From NCBI GenBank assembly GCA_034687125.1, contig JAQGBZ010000456.1, positions 1-46,031 of the forward strand: a DNA stretch of 46,031 bases, given 5' to 3'. This document shows positions 8,641 through 20,172 of the stretch, piece after piece. Both the position numbers and the translations under genes were made by a program. The stretch's first letter is position 1. Every line of letters starts with the position of its first letter. Below the pieces are notes generated by a model that saw nothing but the letters and a program-made list of their open reading frames with translations, made no database searches and was not told where the DNA came from. This DNA is from Neelides folsomi. Taxonomy: Eukaryota; Arthropoda; Collembola; Neelipleona; Neelidae.

Positions 8641-11600
8641 CTAATCGGAGAGTCCATCCTCGTCATCGTCCGGGTCGCCAAAGGAGTCATCGTCTTCTAC
8701 TGCATTGGGAGAGTCGAGTGTTTGGGCCGATTGATTGTGTAAGCTCTCAATCGCCGCCTGCATCTCAATATCATCAATGGACATTGTGATGGTCGATGCC
8801 ACGCCCGATTGATCAACATAACACACATTCTCAACGTTGTCTCCATCTCCATCCTCTTCTGGGAAAAAGGAATCTTCGTATTCAAGGTCTCCAAACTCAG
8901 TTCGCCAATCCTCTCCCTTCTTTCCAATCTGGTCAATGTAAACTTCAAGGGCTTTGGGAAGAACGCGCTTTGCCTTCGCCAATTCCTCATCGCTGCATTC
9001 ATTCTTGTCAAGACCCAAAGCGAGCCCCATCCTTTTCAACACTTCGATGTCATCGTGAATCTCGAATTGACCATCAAAGTTGAACAAATATTCCATTCTG
9101 ATAATGAAGAAAAAAAATGTAAATTGGTTAATTATCAAAATCATAATGATTATAAATCTTCAAATCTATTTAATGTAATTTTAATTAACTTACTTATCAT
9201 TAGAAATGGAACAATCGATGACAGTTTTCTTCGCCGTGTTAACGAGGAGAAAAGGTAAATGAATGGATCCATGAGGAGGGGGAGGTCCAATTTCCTTCTC
9301 CCGATCGCGATTCCTCTCAACCAGCGACTTAAATGCTACTTGCTGTAAAAAAACAATTAATATTATAATTAATTTATAAATTAAACAATTAATTTTATAT
9401 GAGAATTATTAATCAAATAAGAATATCATTGTATATAAAATAATAATTGATTTATAAAAGTTTGTGGTCACTCACTTGAACAATAAGGTCATGAAGTTGC
9501 TGGGTCTTTGCTTTGAGGCGTTCGATCCGCTTCTGACGATCCTTTTCTAAAGTTGTACATTCTTGCATGGAATTGGTGGGGAGACCAAGCCATTTGATCT
9601 CCTTCTTCTCTTTCGAAATAATATTCATGGCCATGAGGACGTTGAGGGCATCGTAAACTCGACGCCGAATATTTTTCTGGTCAAATTGCTGCTCAATTGA
9701 GCTCATCCCCATTGCTGGAGAAGCAAACTCTTGTACTAACTCATCTGCAACTTCATTATAAGTCGTGACTCCCTTTAATTAAAAAAACATTATTTATTAT
9801 ACATGTCAATACTTATATTAATGATAAATAAATATATTTAAGTAAATATTTAAAATAATAATAAATGTTTTGTTATTTACCTTCGTTCTCACTTTCTCAC
9901 AGACTTTCATGGAAAAGTGTCGTAGTCCTTTCCCTCCCTTTTCTGCTTTCCTTCGTTTGCTCTCATAAGAAACATCGGAAGGAAAATCAACCCTCTTCCG
10001 CGCACCGGTATGATCCAAAATTGGAGAAATGAATGTCTGTTTTGACATTAGGCTCTGGCTAAGATTTCCAATGGTATTTGATCCACCTGGTGAAGTTGGA
10101 CCGGCTGTTACATACGTCGTCAACTGCTGTCCTATACTCTGTCCCAATGAAGTTGCAACGAGTTGATGCCCAGAAGGTGTCTGTGTTAGCAGCAAACGTT
10201 GATTTCCAGCTTGAATCACTTGTTGCTACAAAATTAAAAAATCAATGGTCAAAATGGATCAACTCAACGGGTGGTAATTATCAAAATTTCAAAATACTAT
10301 TTAGTAGCTTATTGGAGCTGTAAATGACTAAATGGGTTTAGAAATAAGAGAAATAAAAGATAGTGATTCATCGTACAAAACCTACCACAAGGGGAGACCC
10401 CACCATCTGTGTAGTTTGATTCGGAGTCCTTGGCTGAATAATTGTAGCAGAAGTTCCACCTTCGGTTTTGATATTCGCCGCTTTCAATATTGCAGTAGTG
10501 GTACTGTTCATGCCAGAGGTTTGAATTGGAATTGCCATCATTTGCCGTCCTTTTAAAATTCATACAAAAGTAAATAAAAAAATATTCGAAACAAATAGGT
10601 TTAAATATTAATTAAAAATGTAATTTTAATTAATGAATTCATTAAAAACTAATTCAGTTATTACTCAACTTTGAAAAAAAATACCTTGGGCATTCTTTAA
10701 GAAGGCATTTCCAGTGGTCATATTCGGTGATCGAATAAGTTGTCCTCCTTGTGAAACCGTCGGCGATGTCAGCAAAACAGTGTTTTGCTAAATAAAAAAA
10801 TAATTCTCAATTTCCCTATTATCGAACTAATCCTAACAATTAATAATTGCCAATTATAATTATAATTTACAATCGTAAATCCTAGCAATTACAACCATAA
10901 ATACAAAAACTGTTATAAATAATTAATTATATTCAAAAGTAATAGAATATACTATAATTATGAAGAGATCAAGTTCCTCATAATTATAGTAGACGAATGA
11001 AAGAAGTTGTTGATTAAAAATTCTCCTGTTTGGAATTAGGATTTTACCTGGGGCGCCGAGGTTCGAATGAAGGTCTTGACCCCGCCGGTGGTAGGGGAGG
11101 CTTTGATGGAATGCCCACTCGCTGTCACGAACTTCCCCGGTGCTGTTTGAATTACTTCGATCAACTGTGTGTGTCCTGCGAAACGAAAGGTCTCATCAGT
11201 CATTTCCTTCTCCTTCTCCTCACAAATTGATTCTCCCCAATTCCTCTCCATCGAGCCAACCAAACCAAACCAAAACTATCCATTCAATCGACCTTCATCT
11301 TATAGAAAAAGATATTCTCTTAATTTTCAATACAATGTCTCTAAATAGAGCAATTTTATTCAAAATGGAGCATTTTTTTTATTAAAAATGAAACAATTTT
11401 ATTAAAAATGAAAGAAAGGGACCAAAGGGTGTAATAACATTGAAAGTGAGCTCGAATGTTTATAATGGTCGAATTATCCCGGAATGAAAATCGATGATGA
11501 AATAAGTTCAAAGATGTTGTGAAATTCATTTTCCAAAGACTACCTTTTAATCTCCCATGACTTGAGCCTGTCACTCTTCGATAAATAGATTGTTTCGAAG

Positions 11601-12515
11601 GATGGGGGAAAAGAAGAGGTTTAGAGGCGCAGGGCTTTACTGGTGATCTCCAATTTGGAAACCAAATGAAATTCTGACATTGGTCTCATGAAATCGATAA
11701 AATCGTTAATTTTTAACTTAAAAAAGGATGTTGAACGATGGGTATATATCGTTATATGCGATAGTTTGTCTGTATTCTAGAGCAATCAACTGCATCAATA
11801 TTCCGAGAAATGAATTTTTAATTAAGACGTTGCCATTTAATCTCCCTTTAGTAAGTATGCATCTTTTCATTCATATCTCATTTTTATTGGGATCATTGGG
11901 ATGAAATCAAATAGGTAAAACATGAATTGTATAGGTGAGGTTTTCCCTTTCGACAATTCCAAAGAGAACAACACAAATCCAATGTATTTTTTATACAAGT
12001 TATAATAACGATTATGATTTTTTTATATTTTAGCATGTATACAGTATAGGTACACTATACATTTATGTACTGCATGTTTTAAATATATTATAATTTTCAA
12101 AGCATGAAATGTACTAAAAATGTATGAATCGGCATTCCAATACGAGCGTTAAACTTGTTTGTATAAAATATCGTAATTTGATCCATATAAGGCTAGGGCT
12201 TTTGCTTAAATATAATTTAAGCAAAGACGAGTTACATAATTTAATAATTTTACAAAAGTGCGATAAGGCAAATATTTATTTAGTATCAATTTATGTCTAG
12301 TTCTGAAATGGGCTGAAATGTGATACCGATAATTTGATTAGGTATGACTATAATATTATAATATATTTATTATGGTGACATGATCTATGTTAATGTTGAT
12401 TGGCAGAAGAAGCATTAAGAGCAAATTAAAGTATATTAAATCCTAACTTACCATTAGAATCCTTGATGAGGAGGTTCTTGACGATCGGATTCCCTTGTTG
12501 AGACGTCGTTGCCAT
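8641..12515 (-). CDS. Dp: Dp/TFDP, dimerisation partner of E2F
   Basis: Nuclear transcription factor that heterodimerises with E2F to control S-phase genes. Exons: 12515-12452, 11175-11048, 10787-10685, 10549-10386, 10225-9881, 9772-9476, 9342-9194 and 9097-8641, giving 568 residues. The winged-helix DNA-binding domain (about 253-331) includes [26 protein letters not shown], and [20 protein letters not shown] with the RRXYD contact motif. A leucine-rich coil follows (about 340-367), then the DP dimer/marked-box region ([23 protein letters not shown]), and an acidic tail ([17 protein letters not shown]). Vertebrate TFDP1 is about 410 residues. The extra length is an N-terminal Gln/Thr/Ser-rich segment of about 240 residues spread over five exons. 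The leader has its own intron: an acceptor lies at 12561-12562, 45 bases before the ATG. Confidence 0.95.
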
Positions 12516-12889
12516 TTTATAAAACGGGTCGAAGGCCGACTTTACCGAATCTCTCGAAATCTAAAAAATAATCACAATTTTGATGATTCAAATTACATAA
12601 TTTTGACCAAATTATGTAAAAAACATAATAAAACCAACAATAATTTTCAAGAAAGCATAATGAACCAGATATGACACCTCTAAATAGAAATACCCGGAAG
12701 TGGTTTAATATTCACTTAATAGTTGCTCAAAGGGCCTCAAAGTCCTTCCCCATGTCATGAATCAAATTTAGACCCAAAATACATCATCCTAACGTGGTCA
12801 ATCCTTGCTTCATTAGAAAACAAATGTTTTTGGGCCGAAGGTCATCAGCGAGTATAAAAAATGGAAAGTGATCCCTCTCCCTTTCCGTC

Positions 12890-13640
12890 AAAAATGAACA
12901 ATGAGAGTTAAAGGATCCTGACCTAGCCTAGCTATCCTAGTGAAGGTCTCTGCCTGGGATGTGTATCTGTACGGGGACGGTGAGATTGACGTGAACGGCG
13001 GGTCTTGGAGGTAAAACCACGAGAGCAGTTGATGAAGGGAGGGATGATGAGAGAAGGGGGAAAGAGGAGTAGCAGATTGGGATCGCTGGTGAGATAGAAA
13101 CATGGCTGACGCGCCCAGTCCGGGCGGCTTAGCGGGGCCAAACGGGTCAAACCGGGTCTTACGTGATGGTCGGCGGGTGCGAAGGTGAGTTGCGGTCTCG
13201 GCTCCCGGGTATTATCCGGAAGGGCGGGTTCGGCTGGGCGTCCCGCCGCAAGTCAAAGAGCAATTGGGGAGGTTGGGTGCAGCGGAGCAGTGGGAGCCAA
13301 ATGAGCTTGGCGGCAGAGGAGGGCAGGGGCGGAGCAGTCCTCTCTCCGCCGCCCATTGGCGACCCTTTCCAAAGGGGCGGGGGCTGGGACCGGAGGGAAA
13401 CACGTCGTCTCCACCCGGCCGCCACGCAAGAGGAGGGCCCATTCTGGTCAAACACATTTTCCCAAACGCCCCATCTCATCTTGGTACCAAAACCCTGACA
13501 TGTTGGCCGGGACAAAGACATGAACATGGAGGGGCCGTGGAGTATAGAAGGAGCTATGTAAAGAGGAAGAGAAATATAGGGATATGTTGTGTGGCAGAGG
13601 CCTCTCCTCCCGCGCCACAAACTTTGAGGATTTTCTCCAG
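12890..13640. promoter_or_regulatory. GC-rich island, probable bidirectional promoter of Dp and Fsn
   Basis: Composition changes abruptly from AT-rich to clearly GC-rich with many CpG, most strongly at 13080-13520. Recognisable words include a GC box (ggggcggggg, 13374-13383), an inverted CCAAT box (ccattggc, 13353-13360) and an E2F-like core (tcccgcgcc, 13608-13616). Its place between two head-to-head genes suits a shared promoter. An E2F-type site beside the gene for E2F's own partner would allow autoregulation, but that is inference. Foreign DNA or a misassembly is less likely because the flanks merge smoothly. Confidence 0.6.
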
Positions 13641-14282
13641 CTTACACTTCCAGTGTGAAATCGAGAATGAAAAAGATCTGTACAGGTAGGAGGTTATAGT
13701 CCGCTATTCTATTATCATTTTTCATCTGCCCCACTAATAAGTAGTATTACATAAATCGGAATCTCATTTAAAGTTTGGGATCGAGCAGAGGAGGGTTTAA
13801 ATTGTAATTAAACTGGTTATAGTCTCCCATCACACGGGTGAGGCCTGAACAAAGGAAAACGACTTGAGAATCTCATTAAGCAAAGATGTAAAAATTAAAG
13901 AGAAAGCGCACTCGGAGCCTCGTCTGGACAACATAATGAGGAAAAGAAATTATCCCAATTATCCTCAAACAATCCGACGGTTGATTCTCGCAAAATTTTA
14001 AAGTGGAAATTCAGATTCGGTGTAAATTGTAAAACTTGACAAGTGAATTGATCAAGAATAATAAAGAGACGGGAAACATTTACAACGACATTCGACAATG
14101 ATACTAATTTCCACATGGTTGGTTGAAACATTTCAATAATATTCGCTCAATTCTAATAATATTAATTGAATTTGTATAATGGTTATCTAAATTAAAACAT
14201 GCTAATTTGCTAATTATGTATTTTGATTTTAATTAGACAAGAGGGGTATCCTTTCTCGGTAAGGATATTGTTGAGTCCTTGA
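13102..14282 (+). other. Candidate spliced leader reading frame (uORF) upstream of Fsn
   Basis: Inside the GC island a well-placed ATG (AAACATGG, 13102) opens a frame, MADAPSPGGLAGPNGSNRV and onward. It reaches a strong donor, AAG|GTGAGT, after 13184. An acceptor (TTTTAATTAG) at 14236 joins in phase to an exon starting at 14237. The joined frame stops at 14280-14282, 24 bases before the Fsn ATG. The result is a 42-residue upstream frame in the Fsn leader. Alternatively the ATG exon belongs to another transcript. Only splice signals and codon context support it. Confidence 0.35.
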
Positions 14283-14306
14283 AGGAAAATAAGAATTTGT
14301 TGAGTA

Positions 14307-15532
14307 ATGGAACCGGATGAACTTCAACTCAATAATGAAGTTGAAACTCTTCATATTCTCGACTTGCCAGAAAATGTAGTCGAACATTTATTCACATTTT
14401 TGACCCTCTCTGATTTAAAAAACTGGTAATTTAACAATATTTATTTAGATTACACATATTATATAAACCACACTAACGCATTTACCTATCCGTACTAATT
14501 AACTAATTATATATTTGTGTACATATTATATTTATGTTGAATAAGTATTTTAAATGATTTATATATCATTCAGTGCACAAACTTGTCCTGAATGGAATCG
14601 AGTGATCAGCGAGGAAAACAACGATGTTTGGCGAAGTTTTTGTTATCGCCAATTGGGACGAGAAACAATGTCTTCTGATCTCCTCACCTCTCTCACAACC
14701 TACAGATCTAAATTAAGGGCTTATTACTACTCATGGAATCCTCACGACTGCTCAAGAAATATTTTCATTAGGCCGAACGGCTTCACAATCCACAGAAATC
14801 CAGTGGCTCAATCCACTGATGGAGTACGAGGGAAAGTTGGTATGTCCACCATTCAATTGTTTCCAAAATCTATTTTATTATGATGGTTAAATATGATTAA
14901 TTATGATGGTTAAATATGATTAATTATGATTTTGTTGAACTATAAATTGATCTCAAAATTAACAGGATTCAATAAAGGCCGCCACGCTTGGGAAATCGTT
15001 TGGGAAGGGCCACTTGGAACCGTTGCAGTCATTGGAGTCGCGACAAGAGAAGCCGACATGAGGGCTCAGGGATATATTGCCCTTCTTGGGCAAGATGACA
15101 AGTCATGGGGTTGGAATCTCGTCGACAATGTATTGCTCCACAATGGAGAGACAAATGGAAATTATCCTTTGATTAACAATGCACCACGCTATCAGGTAAT
15201 TTATTTATTTATTCTTTCATCATTCACATACTGTATTTACATGTAGTATTACCAATACCAATATTGATATTATTCATATTGTATGTGTACTAATAGCCGA
15301 TGTATAATTAATACATATTAATAATTTAATATTTTTTCTGAAGGTTGGAGAGAAAATTCGAGTTATTTTAGACTGTGACGATAATACGTTGTCATTTGAG
15401 AAGAATTTTGAATTTCTTGGAGTCGCCTTTCACGGTTTGCCGAATCGGGAGCTTCTGTACCCGGCTATTTCCGCAGTTTATGGAAATACTGAAGTCTCGA
15501 TGATCTACGTGGGGCCTCCATTAGATGGATAA
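14307..15532 (+). CDS. Fsn: F-box/SPRY protein Fsn (FBXO45 orthologue)
   Basis: Substrate receptor of the PHR (Highwire/PAM) ubiquitin ligase, which restrains synaptic growth by degrading targets such as DLK/Wallenda. Exons: 14307-14425, 14574-14839, 14966-15195 and 15344-15532, giving 267 residues (Drosophila Fsn is about 255). The F-box spans about 17-60 ([20 protein letters not shown], then [11 protein letters not shown]). The B30.2/SPRY domain fills the rest, with [52 protein letters not shown] and the C-terminal [19 protein letters not shown]. These blocks are nearly invariant in FBXO45 proteins. The start is the first ATG after the leader acceptor; an in-frame TGA lies two codons upstream, so no N-terminal extension is possible. 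Confidence 0.96.
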
Positions 15533-17011
15533 TCAATCCCCGACATTCAACCGAAATTCTTCGCACCTTCCAATAGAACAAATCGCTGTTTCTCCAATTT
15601 CATTTCTCGTCTCAATAATCTTCATTCCATTATAAGGGCCATTTGCTATTTGTTTACCAAAAAAGGCAAATTATTCAATATATTTCATAGTCTAATGTTA
15701 GTCAATTTCTGTATAAAGTTTATGTCTAGCCATTTCCTAGCCAAAGAATCTCATTCAATCTCACAATTGCAGATACATTATATTATACAAAAATAATATG
15801 TAAAAAATACGAATACATAAATATTATGTATGGAGCGATTACCTAAATAATTTCATTTATTTTTTTATGTACTTATTTAACATTAAAATTATTTTAGATA
15901 GTTTAAGTTTGATTTGTTTATTTCACACTCTAACTATAATTCTAATTAGATCAACTACAAAGAACATTTAATTTTATCTAAAATTATTCCTTTGATTTTG
16001 AACAAAATTCATAGGTATAGTTTAATTACAATGATATGATATTTTAAGCGTTGCGTATTTCGATAAACAGTTTATAAATTAAAAAATAATTAAATTGATA
16101 AAATTTTCGAATGTGTTCGAATTGGCATGTGCTCATTTATGTAAAGTCTACAGTCCCTTATCAGAATTTTCTGTGTTTAATATTTTGTTCTTAATGAGGA
16201 GAGTCAGAAGTGAGGATTACCCGGGATTAATAATTAAATAATCTTATCTGTATTATGCATTAGTCGAAACGAAGTGTTTTATGTGGTTTTTCTATGTTGA
16301 GAACTTTAAATTGAAAAATATATTATGTTGGCGGCAGTTGCAGGACAACTCTAAATGAGTAGTAGATTAACTTAATGTTAGTTATAGGTGTTAATACTTT
16401 ATACAAAGTAGTTAGTCAGCGACATTACTGTATAATTGATTTGATTCAAAGTCATTTCGCCAGATTTGGATTTAATGATTAATTGTAATAATATCATTAA
16501 ATAGGTCAAAGTTTTGTAACATATTCCATTTAAATATCTTTTTATGATTATAATGAATTCTTGTATTAAACAACATGTAGCTTTGTTAGAAATTAATATT
16601 GCATTGATCAAACATGTAATAAAATTCCTATCTCTAGTCTTTGCAAATAAAATGCACTGTATTCCTGTGAATCCATATATTATTAATTCTTTGCAACTAT
16701 TCAACATAGGCTATTGCTGTGAATTAAAGGCAATTATATCTAAATATTTATTCACAAAATTGTGCTCATCGTGGATTTAAATAACCCAATTGATTCATCA
16801 TTATATACATAAGTATTTAAAATTTTTCACAACACCTGAACAATGAACATTGAATTAAACTGCACTAATAGCATTAAAAATACAATTATCAGTAAATCAA
16901 AGTTACATTCATACATAAATACAAAACCTTTAAATATTTAATACTTTGGAATTACATTTGGTCTATCTTATTTCTAAAGCTGTATTGAGAATTTTTGTAA
17001 ACGTTGAATCT
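15533..17011. other. Convergent intergenic region between Fsn and dNK
   Basis: Fsn ends from the left and dNK from the right, so both 3' UTRs lie here. A minus-strand AATAAA at 16747-16752 is a candidate cleavage signal for dNK, though 260 bases past its stop. Everything else is AT-rich with no supported gene. Overlapping open frames at 16399-16780 on both strands have no recognisable domain. Confidence 0.5.
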
Positions 17012-17933
17012 TTAAAAATCAACAAAAGTTCCTTCATTGACATTGCTGTGTGAATTTTCAGGGTTGATCTGCATTGTTTCGAGATATTCTTGAATTCTCG
17101 ATTTCACTTGATCCGCAACTTCCTCGGCAGATTTATTCCCATCGATTATGACGACTTGGTAATTCTTCTTTGTCTCGTTGTCACAGTTTTCCTCAATGTT
17201 CCCGTTAATAAGCCAGTCTTCGTAGTTTTGATGCAAAGAGGCAAGATAGCTCAATGAGACTTGAGATTCTTCTGAGCGATTTCTCTTCTTCATTCTCTCG
17301 TAGACAATTTCTGGGGTGGTTCGAAGATAAACGACCACATCGAGAGTCAACATCAAATTTTTCTCGAGCCAGTCGTACCATTCGACCAACACGGTGAATT
17401 CGGGCGATTCGAGTGAGCCCAATCGTTTAGCAAGCTCAAGAAAACAATATCTGAAATTAAAAATATCATTTAACTATTATTCATAAATAAATGCTAAGGT
17501 TGGTCAAGAGTTTGGTTTATTTTTAATGATGAAAAATTCCACTGTAAAATAAATTGTAATACCTGTTATTTTGCAAAGATCTCTCAAATAAACGAATGTT
17601 CATTGAATTTTCATCATAAGTTGTCCCAAGTGGTGATTTCGTTTGATTGACGAAATCTGACAGACGAGTCAATTGGACGTAATGTTGAAACAAAAAAGCG
17701 TTCTTGACAGGTTCCTCGTAGAATTTCTCAAGTAAATTATGACCCCTCATGTCACACCATTTTTCAAGTGGCTCCGGAATAATTTCAATGTTGAATTTAT
17801 TCCCGTTAAATTGGGGAATGAACTTTGCCATTGTGGACACAACGGTCGACTTCCCACTCGAAATATTTCCATCGACAGAAATGTTCATCAACATCTTTGG
17901 ATTGAGTCGTAAGAACCTCGGCGCTATTTGCAT
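17012..17933 (-). CDS. dnk: Deoxynucleoside kinase (dNK family)
   Basis: Phosphorylates deoxynucleosides at the 5' position in the salvage pathway. Arthropods usually have one broad-specificity enzyme in place of the vertebrate TK2/dCK/dGK set. Exons: 17933-17563 and 17450-17012, giving 269 residues (Drosophila dNK is 250). The P-loop is DGNISSGKST (21-30). The substrate-site stretch EIIPEPLEKWCDMRGHNLL follows. The ERS motif is at about 117-119 (RLFERSLQNNRYCF), and the arginine-rich LID is in YERMKKRNRSEE (about 174-185). All key residues are present. The start is the first ATG; an in-frame TAA lies 27 bases upstream. The N-terminus MQIAPRFLRLNPKM is basic and could be a weak mitochondrial signal. 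TK2 is the closest alternative name. Confidence 0.94.
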
Positions 17934-18377
17934 CAGACTCAACCAACAATCAACTGTTTAAAACCTATAAATGAAAGGAATAATAATTATTATATTAAAA
18001 AATCAATTGACACATTGACAGTAATAATCAATAATTGATATTAGTTATTCTTAAATGAGTATTTACCTTAGTTTAACAAACTTTAAACAGAGTGAAATGA
18101 AGTGAATGAATGGAGAAGGTCAATTCCCGCTCAACATTAATGTTGGTGGGAAAGGTTTACTTTCAAATCTCACTTTCTTTCTGACACTTTCAAATAGTCA
18201 AACTTTCTCTCTCCACTTTAACGTCTTTAACCATTTTAACCCTCTTTAACCTTCAATCTCTAAACATTAAGGTGAATATGAATACAAAACAATTGATTCG
18301 AACGTAATAGTCAGAGATTTTATTACTTAGTGACTATATAAGTCATAGTCTTAATTCTAGATTTTAATTGATAAGAG
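17934..18377. promoter_or_regulatory. Head-to-head promoter region of dNK and UXS1
   Basis: Only 444 bases separate the two start codons, so the promoters and leaders of both genes must share this stretch. It contains an array of pyrimidine-rich and ttaacc words at about 18165-18265 (ctctccactttaacgtc, cattttaaccctctttaacc) that could serve as regulatory sites. No TATA box is obvious near either gene. Confidence 0.45.
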
Positions 18378-20172
18378 ATGATTCTACTAACCTATTTTAC
18401 ATTCATTGTTTTGTATTCGTCTATTCTTCTTCAAACCAAAGATGTGTTTGGTAAGTTGTGCATTTATATTATTCACAATGACCATTAATCTTAATTATTA
18501 CATACTTAATGTTTATAAAAATGAAAGTAAGTAAAAGCTCAATTCTATAATGTTTTTAATTTTTATGTATAGGCTCGGATTTTTGTTCGTTGCATGACGA
18601 AAATGATGAAAATGCAGGATTTTGTAAGGACGAGTCAGTGCCAAAAGATTGCCAAAGAATTCTCGAATTGGAGAATAAAATCAAGCGTTTAGAAACTCAG
18701 TTACCCAAAAAGTACCACGATGTTAAATTTTTATCATATAAGGACAGGAAACGAATTTTGGTAAGTTTTACCATTGTTGTAAACATTCATTTTTATGAAA
18801 AACTATATATTTTATGACTATAATATATAAGATACAAGACACTATATATGAAAAATTAAGTGTTTATTATTAAATTATTAATATCAATTTATTGTTTCTG
18901 GATTAGATAACTGGCGGAGCTGGATTTGTCGGATCACATTTGGTCGACAAATTGATGTTGGAAGGTCATGAAGTGAGCGTCGCAGACAATTTTTTCACTG
19001 GTCGCAAAAGAAACGTAGAGCATTGGATTGGTCATGAGAATTTTGAATTGATTAATCATGACATTGTCAATCCACTTTATATTGAAGTAGATGAAATATA
19101 TCATTTAGCTAGTCCAGCAAGTCCTCCACACTATATGTACAATCCAGTCAAAACAATTAAAACTAACACAATGGGGACAATCAATATGCTTGGTAAATTA
19201 ATACCTTATTCATATGTAAAATTAAATTAATTATAATATAAGTTGAAGAAATACTGATATTGTAAAAATATTAATTAAACATTAAAACATTAAAAACATT
19301 GTTAAATATAATTTACTTTTTCTAGGTTTGGCTAAAAGAGTCGGAGCAAAAGTTTTGATTGCAAGCACTTCAGAAGTCTACGGAGATCCTGAAGTTCATC
19401 CTCAGCCAGAATCCTATTGGGGTCATGTTAACCCAATTGGACCCCGAGCATGTTACGACGAAGGAAAACGAGTTGCCGAAGCTTTAAGTTATGCCTATGC
19501 CAAACAGGAAAATGTGAACGTTCGGGTCGCAAGAATTTTTAACACATATGGCCCCAGAATGCACATGAATGATGGAAGAGTTGTGTCCAATTTCATTCTT
19601 CAAGCTCTTCAAAATACAACAATAACCGTAAATGTTCAATTTCATAACATTTTAATATTTAAAAAATGTTTTTCAATTTAGATTTACGGAAGTGGAAAAC
19701 AAACACGTTCGTTTCAATATGTTTCGGATTTGATTGAAGGACTCGTTGCGCTAATGAAATCAGATTTTACTCAGCCTGTAAATATTGGAAATCCAGAAGA
19801 GCACTCCATTGAAGGTTAATTAATTGTTTATTTTGTAAAAAAGTATTTAGCTATAAAAGTTCTGCTGCAATGACAATTATGACATTTATGATTTGTTATA
19901 TTAAAATTCTTTATATTTGAACAGAGTTTGCAATTGTGATAAGGAATCTCGTGGAGAATACGAATAGTGAGATCGAATATTTGCCTCCTGTCGAAGACGA
20001 TCCAAAAATGCGACGTCCAGACATTGCAAGAGCAAAGAAAGAAATTGTCTGGGAACCTGTCGTACCTTTGGCAGTTGGGCTACAAAAGACTATCGACTAT
20101 TTCAGGAAGGAACTCAAAAGATCAAGTCATTCCGAAAGAAATATTTTTGAGCCAAATGATTCCAAGAAATAA
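18378..20172 (+). CDS. UXS1: UDP-glucuronic acid decarboxylase
   Basis: Golgi enzyme that converts UDP-glucuronate to UDP-xylose, the donor that primes glycosaminoglycan chains. Exons: 18378-18450, 18573-18760, 18907-19192, 19326-19627, 19682-19814 and 19925-20172, giving 409 residues (human 420). An N-terminal signal-anchor ([19 protein letters not shown]) makes it a type II membrane protein. A short stem with a charged helix ([18 protein letters not shown]) follows, then the NAD-binding motif [15 protein letters not shown] at about 89. The SDR catalytic residues are present: Thr/Ser in [10 protein letters not shown], and Tyr and Lys in RACYDEGKR (about 225-229). The family-specific [13 protein letters not shown] and [10 protein letters not shown] blocks are intact. 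It is transcribed divergently from dNK. A likely polyadenylation signal lies at 20258. Confidence 0.97.

Larger units (their letters stand above)
12516..14306. other. Divergent intergenic region between Dp and Fsn
   Basis: Holds the 5' leaders of Dp (minus) and Fsn (plus) and, at about 12890-13640, a GC-rich island listed separately. The flanks (12560-12890 and 13690-14236) are AT-rich. No conserved protein domain was recognised on either strand. Long open frames inside the island are expected from its high GC content and are not taken as genes. Confidence 0.6.

Noticed and set aside
8697..9258. Open frames overlapping the last Dp exon on both strands
   Set aside because: They are shadows of the real Dp reading frame, which matches TFDP residue by residue.
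13159..13689. Overlapping long open frames on both strands in the GC island (up to 153 codons)
   Set aside because: Few stop codons are expected in GC-rich DNA. The products are low-complexity with no domain, and frames overlap on both strands.
16399..16780. Two overlapping frames (102 and 78 codons) between Fsn and dNK
   Set aside because: They lie on opposite strands over the same AT-rich DNA, with no domain or splice context. This is probably dNK 3' UTR.
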